A stretch of DNA of 64,000 nt. Source: JAHIKV01 sp965195225. GTDB lineage: Bacteria; Planctomycetota; Planctomycetia; Pirellulales; Thermoguttaceae. The translations under genes were made by a program, and so were the position numbers. Location: assembly GCA_965195225.1 (NCBI GenBank), contig CBDAFL010000085.1, positions 85,378 to 149,377 on the forward strand, given 5' to 3'. The stretch's first letter is position 1. The number at the start of each line of letters is the position of its first letter. A model generated the notes under the pieces. The model was not told the origin of the DNA. It made no database searches and saw only the letters and a program-made list of their open reading frames with translations. Shown here piece by piece: positions 45,264 to 53,985 of this stretch.

Positions 45264-45860
45264 TTACAGCGCGCCCAGCACCGGGGGTAACGACGCGTTT
45301 CTAGTCGTTTCGTGTGGTACCGGGGCGGGAGGAAGAGCGGTCTGATTGGCGGGGGTCGGGGGCGGTGCCGAGGTGCTGCATTCGTTACTTTCGCATTTTG
45401 GACAGCAGTAGACCACCACGCACTTGTAACTGGGAACCTTGCAGACGATCTCCTTTTTCACCAGCTTTTTCTTGACCCGCATTTTGCCGCACTTGGGCGG
45501 GATGAAGCTCTTGTTCTTTTCGACGGCGCAGGGATCGCGCTTGCCGTCGCAACAGCCGCAATCCGGATTGCACGAACCATTGCCTCTGCAACCGTCGCAA
45601 CGGCCGCCGCCGCGGCGATTGGGCAACGTAGGACAGAACTCCTCGCACTCGACCACCCAAACGTACTTCTTAACCTCTTTTATCTCGCACACCACGCGGC
45701 AATACTTCTCGCACCTGGAGTTGCAGCCGCAATGGCCGCAGCGGTCGGCGCTGCCGCAGACCTGGACCTCGGTGCAGGCGTTCGGATCGCACGGCTCGGC
45801 GGCCATGGCCAGACCGGCAATCGAAAAACCGATCGCCAGGGAAATCGAGAATATCCTCAT
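45264..45860 (-). CDS. exported cysteine-rich protein
   Basis: 198 aa. GAGGAGAT upstream fixes ATG 45860. Signal peptide MRIFSISLAIGFSIAGLAMA then AEPCDP. About 25 cysteines follow, many as CxxC or CC (CGHCGCNSRCEKYC, RCDGCRGNGSCNPDCGCC, VVYCCPKC), separated by a Lys-rich block (KKKLVKKEIVCK); the end is Pro/Thr-rich. Cys-rich secreted proteins of this general look are characteristic of planctomycetes and may form disulfide-linked cell-wall material. Cotranscribed after the porin (16-base gap). Confidence 0.8.
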   Translation of the reverse strand: MRIFSISLAIGFSIAGLAMAAEPCDPNACTEVQVCGSADRCGHCGCNSRCEKYCRVVCEIKEVKKYVWVVECEEFCPTLPNRRGGGRCDGCRGNGSCNPDCGCCDGKRDPCAVEKNKSFIPPKCGKMRVKKKLVKKEIVCKVPSYKCVVVYCCPKCESNECSTSAPPPTPANQTALPPAPVPHETTRNASLPPVLGAL

Positions 45861-45876
45861 CCGATTATCTCCTCGG

Positions 45877-47268
45877 TTAGAAGTCGATTTGGGCACGCAT
45901 CTGGACGATGTTCAGGTCGCCGACGCCGGCGCCCTGGTTCTGATTTATACCGGAATGGATGTATTCCAACATGAAGCGGGTGTAGGGTGTCAGATACCAG
46001 TTCACGCCGAGCGTGTGGTCGCCGACGTAATCGAATCCCAGCAGGCCGCCGTCGTAGGCGTCGAGCCACGAATATCGGTATTTTAGCTCCCACGCGCCGC
46101 GGCCGGTGTAGACCGTGTCGTTTTCGTCGCGGACACGGAAGAAGTTCTCGAACGGCTTGACGCGGCCGAAAACGCCTTTTGTCCGTTCGTAGGGTCGGTT
46201 CTCGCCGGTCAGAAAGTAACTCACGTAGGCGTAGGCGCCCTGCGTCTTGCAGTCGGCGTGGGCCGAGCGGGCGATGTAGTTTACGTAATACTCCGACTGA
46301 AAGGAGAGTGGCCCGTAGACAAAGGCCAACTCCGCCCCGATCAGGTCGCGAGCGGTCACGTCGTCCAGCAGCAGGCTGTTCTGGTGCGCCAAGTGACACT
46401 CGGGGCGATACTTGATGGTGAACTGGTCCCGGAAGGGGTCGCGGTGGCTGTAAGCCAGTCCGACGTGGATCAGGCCACGGCCTTCCGTTGCCTCGTCGTA
46501 CCAGGGGAGCCAGGTGCCGCGCATGGTGGCCGCGCCGCCCATGTTGTCGTCCTGGATCGCCCCGCCGTCGTCGTTGTGCTCGGTGAAGTATCCGATGGCG
46601 AAGGTGGCGCGTTCGCTCTCGGCGACGCCGTGGGCCATCACGCCGATGTGCCGCTTGGGCGCCATCACGTCGTTCGCGGTGGACCGCTCCATGAACGTGA
46701 TGTAGTTCGCGCTGGTCAGTTCGTCCAGACCATACGGCTCCTTGAAGTGGCCTATTTTGATATTCTGAAGCAGCGGCAGGTCGGTGATCTCGAAGTAAAT
46801 GTCCTTCGCGCGGGAGCTGTCCTTGCCGGCAAAGTCCCACTCGATCTTATACTTGATGACGTTGAAGCCGTTTCCGCTCAATCCTAATCGAGCACGGCGC
46901 AACTCGACGCCGTTCTGTTCGTCGAAGCGGGCCTTGTCGATGGCGTCTTGGCTGAAGGCGGCCGTGTCGAAGTTAATCCTCCCGAAGGGCTTAACCGACA
47001 TCTTGCCCGCCGCTTTCTTCTTCGCCGCCTTCGCCTTGTCGTCGAGCTTCTTAAGCGCCTTTTCGACCTCGGCCAATCGGGCGGCCAGAGCGGCCTCGTT
47101 GTCGCCGGAGTTGCCGGAGACAAAATGATTTTTGCTCGCCGTCGAATTGTATGTGTCGGGAAACAGCGAAGGCGTGGGGCCTTCTTCGCCGTGGACCGGG
47201 ACACTCACGCCCCAGGCGACCGCGACCGTCAGCATCCAAGCCGACAAGTGGAAAATACGTCCGTGCAT
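45877..47268 (-). CDS. outer-membrane porin, OprO/P-like planctomycete type
   Basis: 463 aa. AGAGG eight bases before ATG 47268; a TTG six codons earlier is less likely. Signal peptide (LSAWMLTVAVAWGVSVPVHG), then a coiled-coil segment (AALAARLAEVEKALKKLDDK) that probably trimerises or contacts the wall, then a beta barrel beginning FGRINFDTAAFSQD and containing RRARLGLSGNGFNVIKYKIE and KIGHFKEPYGLDELTS, the signature of phosphate-selective-porin-like barrels; it ends in aromatic AQIDF as outer-membrane barrels do. Substrate unknown. The Cys-rich protein follows in the same transcript. Confidence 0.88.
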   Translation of the reverse strand: MHGRIFHLSAWMLTVAVAWGVSVPVHGEEGPTPSLFPDTYNSTASKNHFVSGNSGDNEAALAARLAEVEKALKKLDDKAKAAKKKAAGKMSVKPFGRINFDTAAFSQDAIDKARFDEQNGVELRRARLGLSGNGFNVIKYKIEWDFAGKDSSRAKDIYFEITDLPLLQNIKIGHFKEPYGLDELTSANYITFMERSTANDVMAPKRHIGVMAHGVAESERATFAIGYFTEHNDDGGAIQDDNMGGAATMRGTWLPWYDEATEGRGLIHVGLAYSHRDPFRDQFTIKYRPECHLAHQNSLLLDDVTARDLIGAELAFVYGPLSFQSEYYVNYIARSAHADCKTQGAYAYVSYFLTGENRPYERTKGVFGRVKPFENFFRVRDENDTVYTGRGAWELKYRYSWLDAYDGGLLGFDYVGDHTLGVNWYLTPYTRFMLEYIHSGINQNQGAGVGDLNIVQMRAQIDF

Positions 47269-47486
47269 CTTGGGGTTCCTCTCCAAAGCAAGCTCCGCTG
47301 AACGTGGGCCAGCGTGTGTACAATCGCCCCATTTCTCACTCTCAGCACCTCCGGTGCATTCGACACCGTTGGCATCCTAAGAATAATTTTCGGGAAGCGA
47401 CGGCCGAAGAATTGAGTTAGAGAAGTGTTAGCGGCCGTTGCGGGGCATGGAGCCAAACGCGGCGGCCGACGCAACCGGCATAGCCG

Positions 47487-47783
47487 TCAGCGTCCGCCAA
47501 GAACCTTCCGCAAAATCGCCCAAAGAATCAGCAGCGGAATTAACGTTATTAACAGACGAGGCCAACGCGCCGCCACAATCAACATAACCGGCACGGTAAG
47601 CAAAATCCATCCGGGCAACCGCTGAACGTCGTTAAAGGCCAGCCAGGCGGCCGCCATCAACGCCCCGGCACGCCAGCAAAACGCCAGCGCTCCTTTCGAC
47701 TCCGGCCCCGGCCACCATAGCCAAATAGCCGCGGCACTGAGGAGAAGCACGACGGCGGAGATTGCCAATATACGTCGCTGCAT
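47487..47783 (-). CDS. small three-helix membrane protein
   Basis: 98 aa. Helices: ILAISAVVLLLSAAAIWLWW, ALMAAAWLAFNDV (marginal) with GWILLTVPVMLIVAARW, and LLITLIPLLILWAILRKVLG. Lies 87 bases after the inactive HtrA/esterase-like gene and in the same direction, so may share its transcript. No family recognised. Confidence 0.6.
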   Translation of the reverse strand: MQRRILAISAVVLLLSAAAIWLWWPGPESKGALAFCWRAGALMAAAWLAFNDVQRLPGWILLTVPVMLIVAARWPRLLITLIPLLILWAILRKVLGGR

Positions 47784-47870
47784 GGCTATTCATGAAGCCG
47801 CGCTGTGGCGGTCGTGGCTTGCGTTGGGATGGCAGTGCAACTGCCCCCCCAACAATTGTCGGACGCGGCA

Positions 47871-49946
47871 TTATATCCTGTCCAGCATATCGACCCACCG
47901 CGCGAATTGCGATAGCTCCTGGTCGTTGAGGTATCGGGGCGTCTCGCCGAGGTTCTTCAACGTGACGGGAAATTTCAACTTTTGCAACGCGGCCGCGGAC
48001 CGCTTGATCGGTTTGGCCAGCCGCGATTTCTCGGCCCGTGCGATGTAGACGGCCAATCGGTGCGGCGGTTCGTTATGAGGCGGTTTGCCCCGCATGATCG
48101 CCTCCACCGCGGCCACGGCGCGGATCGAGTCCCGATTGCGGAACGCCACCAGAAAAGCCATCGTGCCGCCGCCTTCATATCCGTGCGCGACAATCCGTGT
48201 CGGATCCACCTGGTAAGTGGAACCGATTTGATCCAGCAACCGATCGACGAACTCCGTCTCGCCCAGCGTCCAGTGGGCGGGATTGGCCGATTTCGGCGCC
48301 AGCAGAATCAGATTGTACCGGTCGCAGAGCGGTTTCCAGCGGGCCAGCAAGTCCTTCCACTCGAACCTGCCGGGCGCGTGCAGCCAAACCACCACGCCGC
48401 AGGGCGCCTCGGGCCGGTATCCTTCGGGTACGTAGGCCCACGCCTCGTTCGAGTATTCCGGGATTTTCAACCGCGTGGAGCCGACCTGGGGACCGTCGGA
48501 CTTCGACGACTCGACGCTCGGCGAGGCCGGCGGCAATTCCTCCGGCGGCAGGTCGATGGGAAGCTGGGCCAGCACAATCTTCACTTGTCGCATGGCGCCG
48601 TTGCGGCGGACTTCAAGCCGGACCTCGGTTCCAGGCTCCAGCGAGCCGATCTTTTCGATCAATCCGATTCGGTCCTTGATCGGTTCTCCGTCGAGCGAGA
48701 CAAGTACGTCGCCGGTTTCCATGCCCGCCTCGGCCGCGGGGCTTTTTGGGTAAACGTAGCGGACTGCGACCCCGTCGCGGGCGTCGAAACGCATCGGCAG
48801 TATGCCGAGGAAGCCGTGCTGGAATGGCTCGAGCTTCGCCGCCAATTGCATCTCGCGTTGGAGCCGTTGATCGCCGCGCAAGACGGTGATGGATACTTTA
48901 TCGCCGGCGTACTTTCGGCCGATCTCGGTGTTGACCTCCGCCGCGCGAGTAATCTGCCGGCCGTCGATATCGACTATCTCGTCTCCAGCCTGAAGCCCCG
49001 CCTCGGTGGCGGGGCATTTCGGCAGACAAGCGGCAATGATCGGCCGGCCGGTGTACAGGTTCGGCCCTTTGAGACTGATTCCGGTCAGGCCGCGATACAG
49101 GTCTTCGCCCTTGATTAAACGGGGCAATGCCCGCCGAACGTCCTCGGCTGGAATGGCGAATCCGATTCCCGAATCGTACCATTCGATGCCTGCCATCCGG
49201 CCCGTGGCCTTTGGCGAAAGGGGCACTAGCACTCCCAACACGCGGCCATGAATGTCGATCAACGGACCGCCGTAGTTGTTCGGCGAGACGGCGGCGTCGG
49301 TCTGGATGGCCTTGCCCCAGACGCGGTCCAGCGCGCTGAGGATTCCGACCGACATGTTGGGCCGGTCGCGCTGGAAAGTCCGTCCGACGGCGATTGCCCA
49401 CTGGCCGACGCGCATCTCGCCGCGCGGGGCTATCTCGCCGACCGGCAGCGGTTTATCCACGTCGATTTTCAACAGCACGAGCATCCGCGCATGGTCCGTG
49501 GCGACCAGCTTGGCCGGCTTGCGAGTTCCGTCGGTCAACCGCACCAGGATCGAAGCCGGCTGGGCCGCGAAGTTGAAGGCGCTGGAGATAATATACCCCT
49601 GCGGGCCGACAACCAATCCGGTGGTCGGTCCAGTGCCAAGCAGATTCCCCTCGACCTGCTCCAGGCCGCCGAGAGTCTCGATCTGGACGACCGCCGGGGC
49701 GACTCGCTCGACCGCGGCCCTAAGCGCCGTCTGCAATTGCGACTCGACGTCGTCCGAGGCGATGGACATTGCCGTCGTCAGGAAAAACGTCGCCGTCAGA
49801 GCGAGAAAGAATCGCCGGGTGGCACGTCCCTGAGCACAGCGAAGGGCGTGTTTACCCAGACAACCACGCCCTTCGCTGTGCTCAGGGACGTGCCACTCCT
49901 CTTGCCAACCTTGGCCGTTGTTATTGAAAACAAACGTCGTCATCAT
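47871..49946 (-). CDS. HtrA-like pseudoprotease fused to an inactive esterase-like domain
   Basis: 691 aa. Signal-like helix at about 46-60, trypsin-like domain, two PDZ domains (GLQAGDEIVDIDGRQI; GMETGDVLVSLDGEPI), then an alpha/beta-hydrolase-like domain (GVVVWLHAPGRFEWKDLLAR ... VAHGYEGGGTMAF). All triad positions are changed: Phe124 where HtrA has His (SSAFNF), Met155 for Asp, Tyr225 for Ser (NNYGGPL). The esterase nucleophile elbow reads G-Y-E-G-G with Glu for Ser. Residues about 18-43 are encoded by a palindrome (49817-49896) inserted between start and signal peptide. ATG overlaps the preceding gene's TGA. Probably a binding/scaffold partner of the active protease upstream (inference). 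Confidence 0.85.
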   Translation of the reverse strand: MMTTFVFNNNGQGWQEEWHVPEHSEGRGCLGKHALRCAQGRATRRFFLALTATFFLTTAMSIASDDVESQLQTALRAAVERVAPAVVQIETLGGLEQVEGNLLGTGPTTGLVVGPQGYIISSAFNFAAQPASILVRLTDGTRKPAKLVATDHARMLVLLKIDVDKPLPVGEIAPRGEMRVGQWAIAVGRTFQRDRPNMSVGILSALDRVWGKAIQTDAAVSPNNYGGPLIDIHGRVLGVLVPLSPKATGRMAGIEWYDSGIGFAIPAEDVRRALPRLIKGEDLYRGLTGISLKGPNLYTGRPIIAACLPKCPATEAGLQAGDEIVDIDGRQITRAAEVNTEIGRKYAGDKVSITVLRGDQRLQREMQLAAKLEPFQHGFLGILPMRFDARDGVAVRYVYPKSPAAEAGMETGDVLVSLDGEPIKDRIGLIEKIGSLEPGTEVRLEVRRNGAMRQVKIVLAQLPIDLPPEELPPASPSVESSKSDGPQVGSTRLKIPEYSNEAWAYVPEGYRPEAPCGVVVWLHAPGRFEWKDLLARWKPLCDRYNLILLAPKSANPAHWTLGETEFVDRLLDQIGSTYQVDPTRIVAHGYEGGGTMAFLVAFRNRDSIRAVAAVEAIMRGKPPHNEPPHRLAVYIARAEKSRLAKPIKRSAAALQKLKFPVTLKNLGETPRYLNDQELSQFARWVDMLDRI
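49817..49896. repeat. 80-bp palindrome inside the coding 5' end
   Basis: Arms GGGTGGCACGTCCCTGAGCA... and its complement ...CTCAGGGACGTGCCAC flank a short loop. A near-identical palindrome lies at 63885-63966. Here it is in frame within a gene, just before the signal peptide. Confidence 0.85.
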
Positions 49947-50977
49947 GGATACGTCCTCTTCGATGGCTTCGACTCGCCGGCCGACCGCAAGGTGAACTCC
50001 AGCAACTCTTGGCCGCGGATAACCGTCAGTCTGATCGGATCCTCGTAATCGACAAACTCCATTTCCTTGGCCAGCGCCTTGCAGGATTGGACCAGACGGT
50101 CGCCGGAGAGAATGATCAAGTCGTCGGGTTTCATGCCCGCCCGGGCTGCCGGCGAGCCGGGCAAGACGCGATCGACGTAGGGGGGCGTGCGCTCGAGAAC
50201 GTCGGGAACCAACATGATTCCCAATGCCGTCGGGTCGAGCGATCGTAGCGGTTTCTTAACCTCCTCTGGATCGCGCCGGGCGACAAACTTGCCCGCCCGG
50301 ATATCCTCGACCGATTGTCGAATCTTATCGATCGGCAAGGCGTAGTTGAGCCAGGTGTTGTTCAGCGAGTTGCGGAGTTCCTTACCCAACATACCGGCCA
50401 ATTCTCCGCCGAAAGTGACCAGCGCCCCGCCGGCGGCGCCGGGGTTGTTCGTGGTCATGTCGAGCGCGTAGACCGTGCCGCGATAGGGGGTCTCGAACAC
50501 GCCGCGCCGGGCATCGAGCTGCGTGACCACCGCGACCGTGCCCTTCTGCACGCTGACCGGCTCGTCGCCCAGTGCCACGCCGAAAACATTGCTGAAGGCC
50601 AGCACCCTGGCGCCGGCCTCAAGTTTTACCGCCTCCGACAGATCGAAGCAGGGCAAACCCTCGGCCTCGATCTTGAGCACGGCCACGTCCAGCCTCGGAT
50701 CGGCGCCCAGCAGTTTCGCGTCCAACTCGCGGCCATCGGAGAGCATCACCGAGATATAGTCGGTGTCGAGCACGTAACTGAACGCGGTAAGGATATGCCC
50801 CTCGGGCGAAACGAGAATTCCGCTCTGGTAGCTCTCCATTCCGCTGAACCCGCCCGCACCGTAAATCTTGACGATCTTTGGGTGTACACGGTCGATCGTA
50901 TCGACGATCGCGGCGGCAGCGGGCGCGGAGAAGAGCAACAAGATGATGAGAAGCAATTTACAATTTACAATTTTCAA
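49943..50977 (-). CDS. HtrA-like pseudoprotease with one PDZ domain
   Basis: 344 aa. TTG start with GGAGG eight bases upstream. Signal peptide (LLLIILLLFSAPAAAA), trypsin-like domain, one PDZ (SPAARAGMKPDDLIILSGDR). Fold landmarks are kept (SGILVSPEGHILTAFSYV, LDVAVLKI, NNPGAAGGAL) but His is replaced by Ser67 and the nucleophile Ser by Ala182; Asp98 remains. So it should bind but not cut peptides. Lies 15 bases after the active HtrA and overlaps the next pseudoprotease by four bases. Confidence 0.88.
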   Translation of the reverse strand: MKIVNCKLLLIILLLFSAPAAAAIVDTIDRVHPKIVKIYGAGGFSGMESYQSGILVSPEGHILTAFSYVLDTDYISVMLSDGRELDAKLLGADPRLDVAVLKIEAEGLPCFDLSEAVKLEAGARVLAFSNVFGVALGDEPVSVQKGTVAVVTQLDARRGVFETPYRGTVYALDMTTNNPGAAGGALVTFGGELAGMLGKELRNSLNNTWLNYALPIDKIRQSVEDIRAGKFVARRDPEEVKKPLRSLDPTALGIMLVPDVLERTPPYVDRVLPGSPAARAGMKPDDLIILSGDRLVQSCKALAKEMEFVDYEDPIRLTVIRGQELLEFTLRSAGESKPSKRTYP

Positions 50978-50992
50978 TTTTCAATCCTCCCC

Positions 50993-52747
50993 CTATTTCC
51001 CCACTTCAAACCCTTCGATCCTCAGCGTGGCAAACGCCTCGTCGCCGAAGCGGACCACCATTCGCCCCGGCAGATACCGCTTTCCCTTATGACGGTAATC
51101 GGAAAAATAGACCTCGCACGGATCCGATTCATCGTCGGGGAACATTTCCAAGGCCAACAGTCGGCCGTCGGCCGGGTCGAAGTAGAAACGGCAGTCCACT
51201 CCCTTGTGCGAACCGACCAACACGTCGGCCAGCCCTTGATATCCGGCCAGCGGCGCCGTGCCGTAATAATAAACGTCGCCGAAGCGGTCCAGCCCTTCGC
51301 TGGCCAGTCTCCGCCAAAGGAACAGTGCGGGCATAAGCCCACCGCTGTGTTCCGGCAACAGCGACGTTCCCAACTCATTGCCGGCGGTCCATTTAATCTC
51401 CGTGGAAGGAAGCATCAGCGACGCGGCATCGTAGCTTAGATGCAGGCTGTACTCCCCGCCGCCGCTGAGCGGGCCGGAGATGATCCAAGCACCGCGGGAT
51501 CCGCCGAGATTCAACCGCGGGTTCCAAGCGTCCCACACCCGATTTTGTTCGAGATCGTTGTAATAGTAGTTGGAGAATCCCCGCTTCTGCTTGTAATGCT
51601 CGGCCACGATCTTCGGGATCGGCAGCGCGGCTGGCTTGGCGGGTTTTGCCGGCGGCTTGGCGTCCTTGCCGGGCACGGGTTTCTTCGGCTTTCCGTCCGG
51701 CTTGGGCATAGGATGCGGTCGGGCTTTTTTTTCTCCGCCCGCTTTTTTCAGCAGTTCCCCTTGTATGTGAACGCCGGCCAACCGGACCAGAATGTCGCGT
51801 CGTTCTCCGTCGCGGCGATAGCTCAGGGGTACGCGCCACCCTTTGGGAAAGATCCCCAAGACGTTTTTGAATTCGTTGGGGGTGCCGATGGACCGCCCGC
51901 CGAAGCTGACAACCTCGTCGCCTTCCCGCAGTCCACGGCGATAGACGTCGGAGTCGTCGAGTATATCTTTGACCACGACGTGGCCGTCCTCGTCGCGTTT
52001 CACCACCGCGCCGAGCGTGGCGTGATCGACGATCCGTCCGCTGCGGAGCGTGCCCATGAAGTGCTTAATCTGGTTGATCGAGATGGCGTAGGCGAGGCCG
52101 ACGTTGATCCGGCCGCGTTTCTCGAACGAACACCGGCCGTTGATGCCGATCAATCTCCCCAGAGCGTCGAACAACGGTCCGCCCGAGTTGCCGGGGTTGA
52201 CCGAGGCGTCGGTCTGAAGGCAATCGGCGTACTCGAGCAACGTTCCGGCCGGAAACTGATAGCGATGCACGCCGGAGATGATCCCGAGGGTGATGGTCGG
52301 CTGGAAGTCGGTTGCCAGCAGGAAGGGGTTGCCTGCGGCGAAGACCCGATCGCCGACGCGGACCTTGTCGCTGTCGGCCATCTTGGCGCAGGGGAAGTCG
52401 TCGCGGCCGAAGAGTTTTATCAGCGCCACGTCTCCTGTCGGGTCGAGGCCGACCAGCACGGCGTCGTACGCCTTTCCGTCGGCCATGCCGCACTGCATGG
52501 CCTTCCCACAGGGGCGCACGACGTGGTAGTTGGTCAGCGCGTACCCGTCGGGTGAGATGACCACGCCGGAGCCGCCGCCCCGTCCGTTGGCCGGAAAGAT
52601 GGCCAGCACGGCGTCCTTGGCCTCGTTCATCGCGTCGATCCGCTTGGACTCGGCGTCGATGACCGCCGCGGTCGGCGCGCCGAGGGCTTGCGCGGCAACC
52701 GCCAGCAGTAAGGCAAGAGAATATAAGAAACGGGTGGGACGGTTCAT
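50993..52747 (-). CDS. HtrA-type serine protease with C-terminal unknown domain
   Basis: 584 aa. Signal peptide (FLYSLALLLAVAAQALGA), active trypsin-like domain with His75 (LTNYHVV), Asp106 (GDVALIKL) and Ser188 (NPGNSGGPL), one PDZ (DVYRRGLREGDEVVSFGGRS), a Lys/Pro linker (about 345-385), and a ~200-residue C-terminal domain with many strands and Tyr/Trp (GFSNYYYNDLEQNRVWDAWN) that I do not recognise. The ATG overlaps the upstream NPCBM gene's TGA. Likely periplasmic quality-control or processing protease, with the two downstream pseudoproteases as partners. Confidence 0.9.
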   Translation of the reverse strand: MNRPTRFLYSLALLLAVAAQALGAPTAAVIDAESKRIDAMNEAKDAVLAIFPANGRGGGSGVVISPDGYALTNYHVVRPCGKAMQCGMADGKAYDAVLVGLDPTGDVALIKLFGRDDFPCAKMADSDKVRVGDRVFAAGNPFLLATDFQPTITLGIISGVHRYQFPAGTLLEYADCLQTDASVNPGNSGGPLFDALGRLIGINGRCSFEKRGRINVGLAYAISINQIKHFMGTLRSGRIVDHATLGAVVKRDEDGHVVVKDILDDSDVYRRGLREGDEVVSFGGRSIGTPNEFKNVLGIFPKGWRVPLSYRRDGERRDILVRLAGVHIQGELLKKAGGEKKARPHPMPKPDGKPKKPVPGKDAKPPAKPAKPAALPIPKIVAEHYKQKRGFSNYYYNDLEQNRVWDAWNPRLNLGGSRGAWIISGPLSGGGEYSLHLSYDAASLMLPSTEIKWTAGNELGTSLLPEHSGGLMPALFLWRRLASEGLDRFGDVYYYGTAPLAGYQGLADVLVGSHKGVDCRFYFDPADGRLLALEMFPDDESDPCEVYFSDYRHKGKRYLPGRMVVRFGDEAFATLRIEGFEVGK

Positions 52748-53928
52748 TTTACGATCCTCGCGTTGCACAACAGAAGTCGGTCGCCGGTACCCAGGTCGTC
52801 ACCGAAATCGACCAGAATCGTCAGCCGCCGGACGCCGGCCAAGTTAAGCTCGATCGATTGTGGCGAGTCTTTGCCGGAGACGTCGGTTTCCAACAACACC
52901 TGGTCGTCGCCGCGAACTATCAACCGGACTTTTCCTCCCGTGCCCCAGGCGTCGTCGATTCCGACCACGGCGCGGAAGCAGCGGAAGCCGACCGGCAACC
53001 GATAGACCAGTTTCGTTTGGGCAAAGAGTGCCAGGCCCTTGCGGTATTCGTTGCCGCCCAGTTTCAGCGTTTCCGACTCGAAGCCGCGGTCGAAACGGGG
53101 GGCGTAGAACAGTCTGAGCGCCGGCAAGGGCCGCTGGCCGCCGAAATACGGAGTCCAGACCGTGGAGTCGGGTTTCAAGTCGCTGAGATAGACCAGCTTG
53201 CCGAGGGAAAAATCCATCCGCAAGACGTTCTCCAGCGGTTGCGATACGCTCAATCCCGTGGACGTTGCCCATTGCAGGTTATCGGCGAGGCTCACGGACC
53301 GCGCCGACCAACGTGATCCGGCGGTGTCGGTGATTCGGCAGATTGCCGGCGGCGGCTCGTCGGCGACGCCGTGACGATAGACGAATCCATAGACCTTCGA
53401 GCGCTTCACCGGCAGGACTTCGCCGTCGAGGTCGAAGCCGACGGTGTCTTCCGTCACGTCGTGAACAACGCCTTTATGCGAGTCGAGTGTTCCGTTTGTG
53501 CGGACGATCAGCAGGTCGCTGTCGGCCTTCGCGTCGATCAGCCGCGACCATTCGGCGTCGAGCGGGTCGGCGCGTTGGAGCCGGACCGATTGGACGACGG
53601 ACATGGGGGCTTCGACGACTTCGCCGCTGGCGAGGGTGATTTGGGCCTGTCCGCCACAGGCGACGTACTGCCGCCCGTGGATCGACGATCCGTCGGTCAG
53701 TTCGACGATGACGCCGGACATTTGCGGGGACGGTTTTGCCTTTCGTTTGGCGGTAAGCGTTAGGAGGTTTTCCATTTCCAGCGACACCCGCCCTTGGGCC
53801 GTGTCGAGGGTCAGGTGATCGGCTGTCAATTCGACCAGGGCGCCGGAGATCGTTTGGCCGTCGAGCGTTTGCGCCTCGAACGGTGATACGGCGAAACTGA
53901 GAATCAGCGCCAGTAGTATGCTGCTCAT
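52744..53928 (-). CDS. NPCBM/NEW2-domain exported protein
   Basis: 394 aa. Short signal peptide (SSILLALILSFAVSPFEA), a beta-rich first half with repeated 'V.LTDGS...G' strands (small Sm-like or barrel folds), and a C-terminal NPCBM-type carbohydrate-binding jelly roll from about 245: GGNEYRKGLALFAQTKLVYR, FRAVVGIDDAWGTGGKVRLI, ending RRLTILVDFGDDLGTGDRLL. NPCBM domains bind glycans next to glycosidases; planctomycetes use them as stand-alone exported modules. First gene of the protease group, with a four-base overlap to htrA. Confidence 0.88.
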   Translation of the reverse strand: MSSILLALILSFAVSPFEAQTLDGQTISGALVELTADHLTLDTAQGRVSLEMENLLTLTAKRKAKPSPQMSGVIVELTDGSSIHGRQYVACGGQAQITLASGEVVEAPMSVVQSVRLQRADPLDAEWSRLIDAKADSDLLIVRTNGTLDSHKGVVHDVTEDTVGFDLDGEVLPVKRSKVYGFVYRHGVADEPPPAICRITDTAGSRWSARSVSLADNLQWATSTGLSVSQPLENVLRMDFSLGKLVYLSDLKPDSTVWTPYFGGQRPLPALRLFYAPRFDRGFESETLKLGGNEYRKGLALFAQTKLVYRLPVGFRCFRAVVGIDDAWGTGGKVRLIVRGDDQVLLETDVSGKDSPQSIELNLAGVRRLTILVDFGDDLGTGDRLLLCNARIVK

Positions 53929-53985
53929 GGTTGTGCTCGTGTTGTTGGTTTGCGAAGCCGCAGGCGGTCGTCACTATCCACTATA

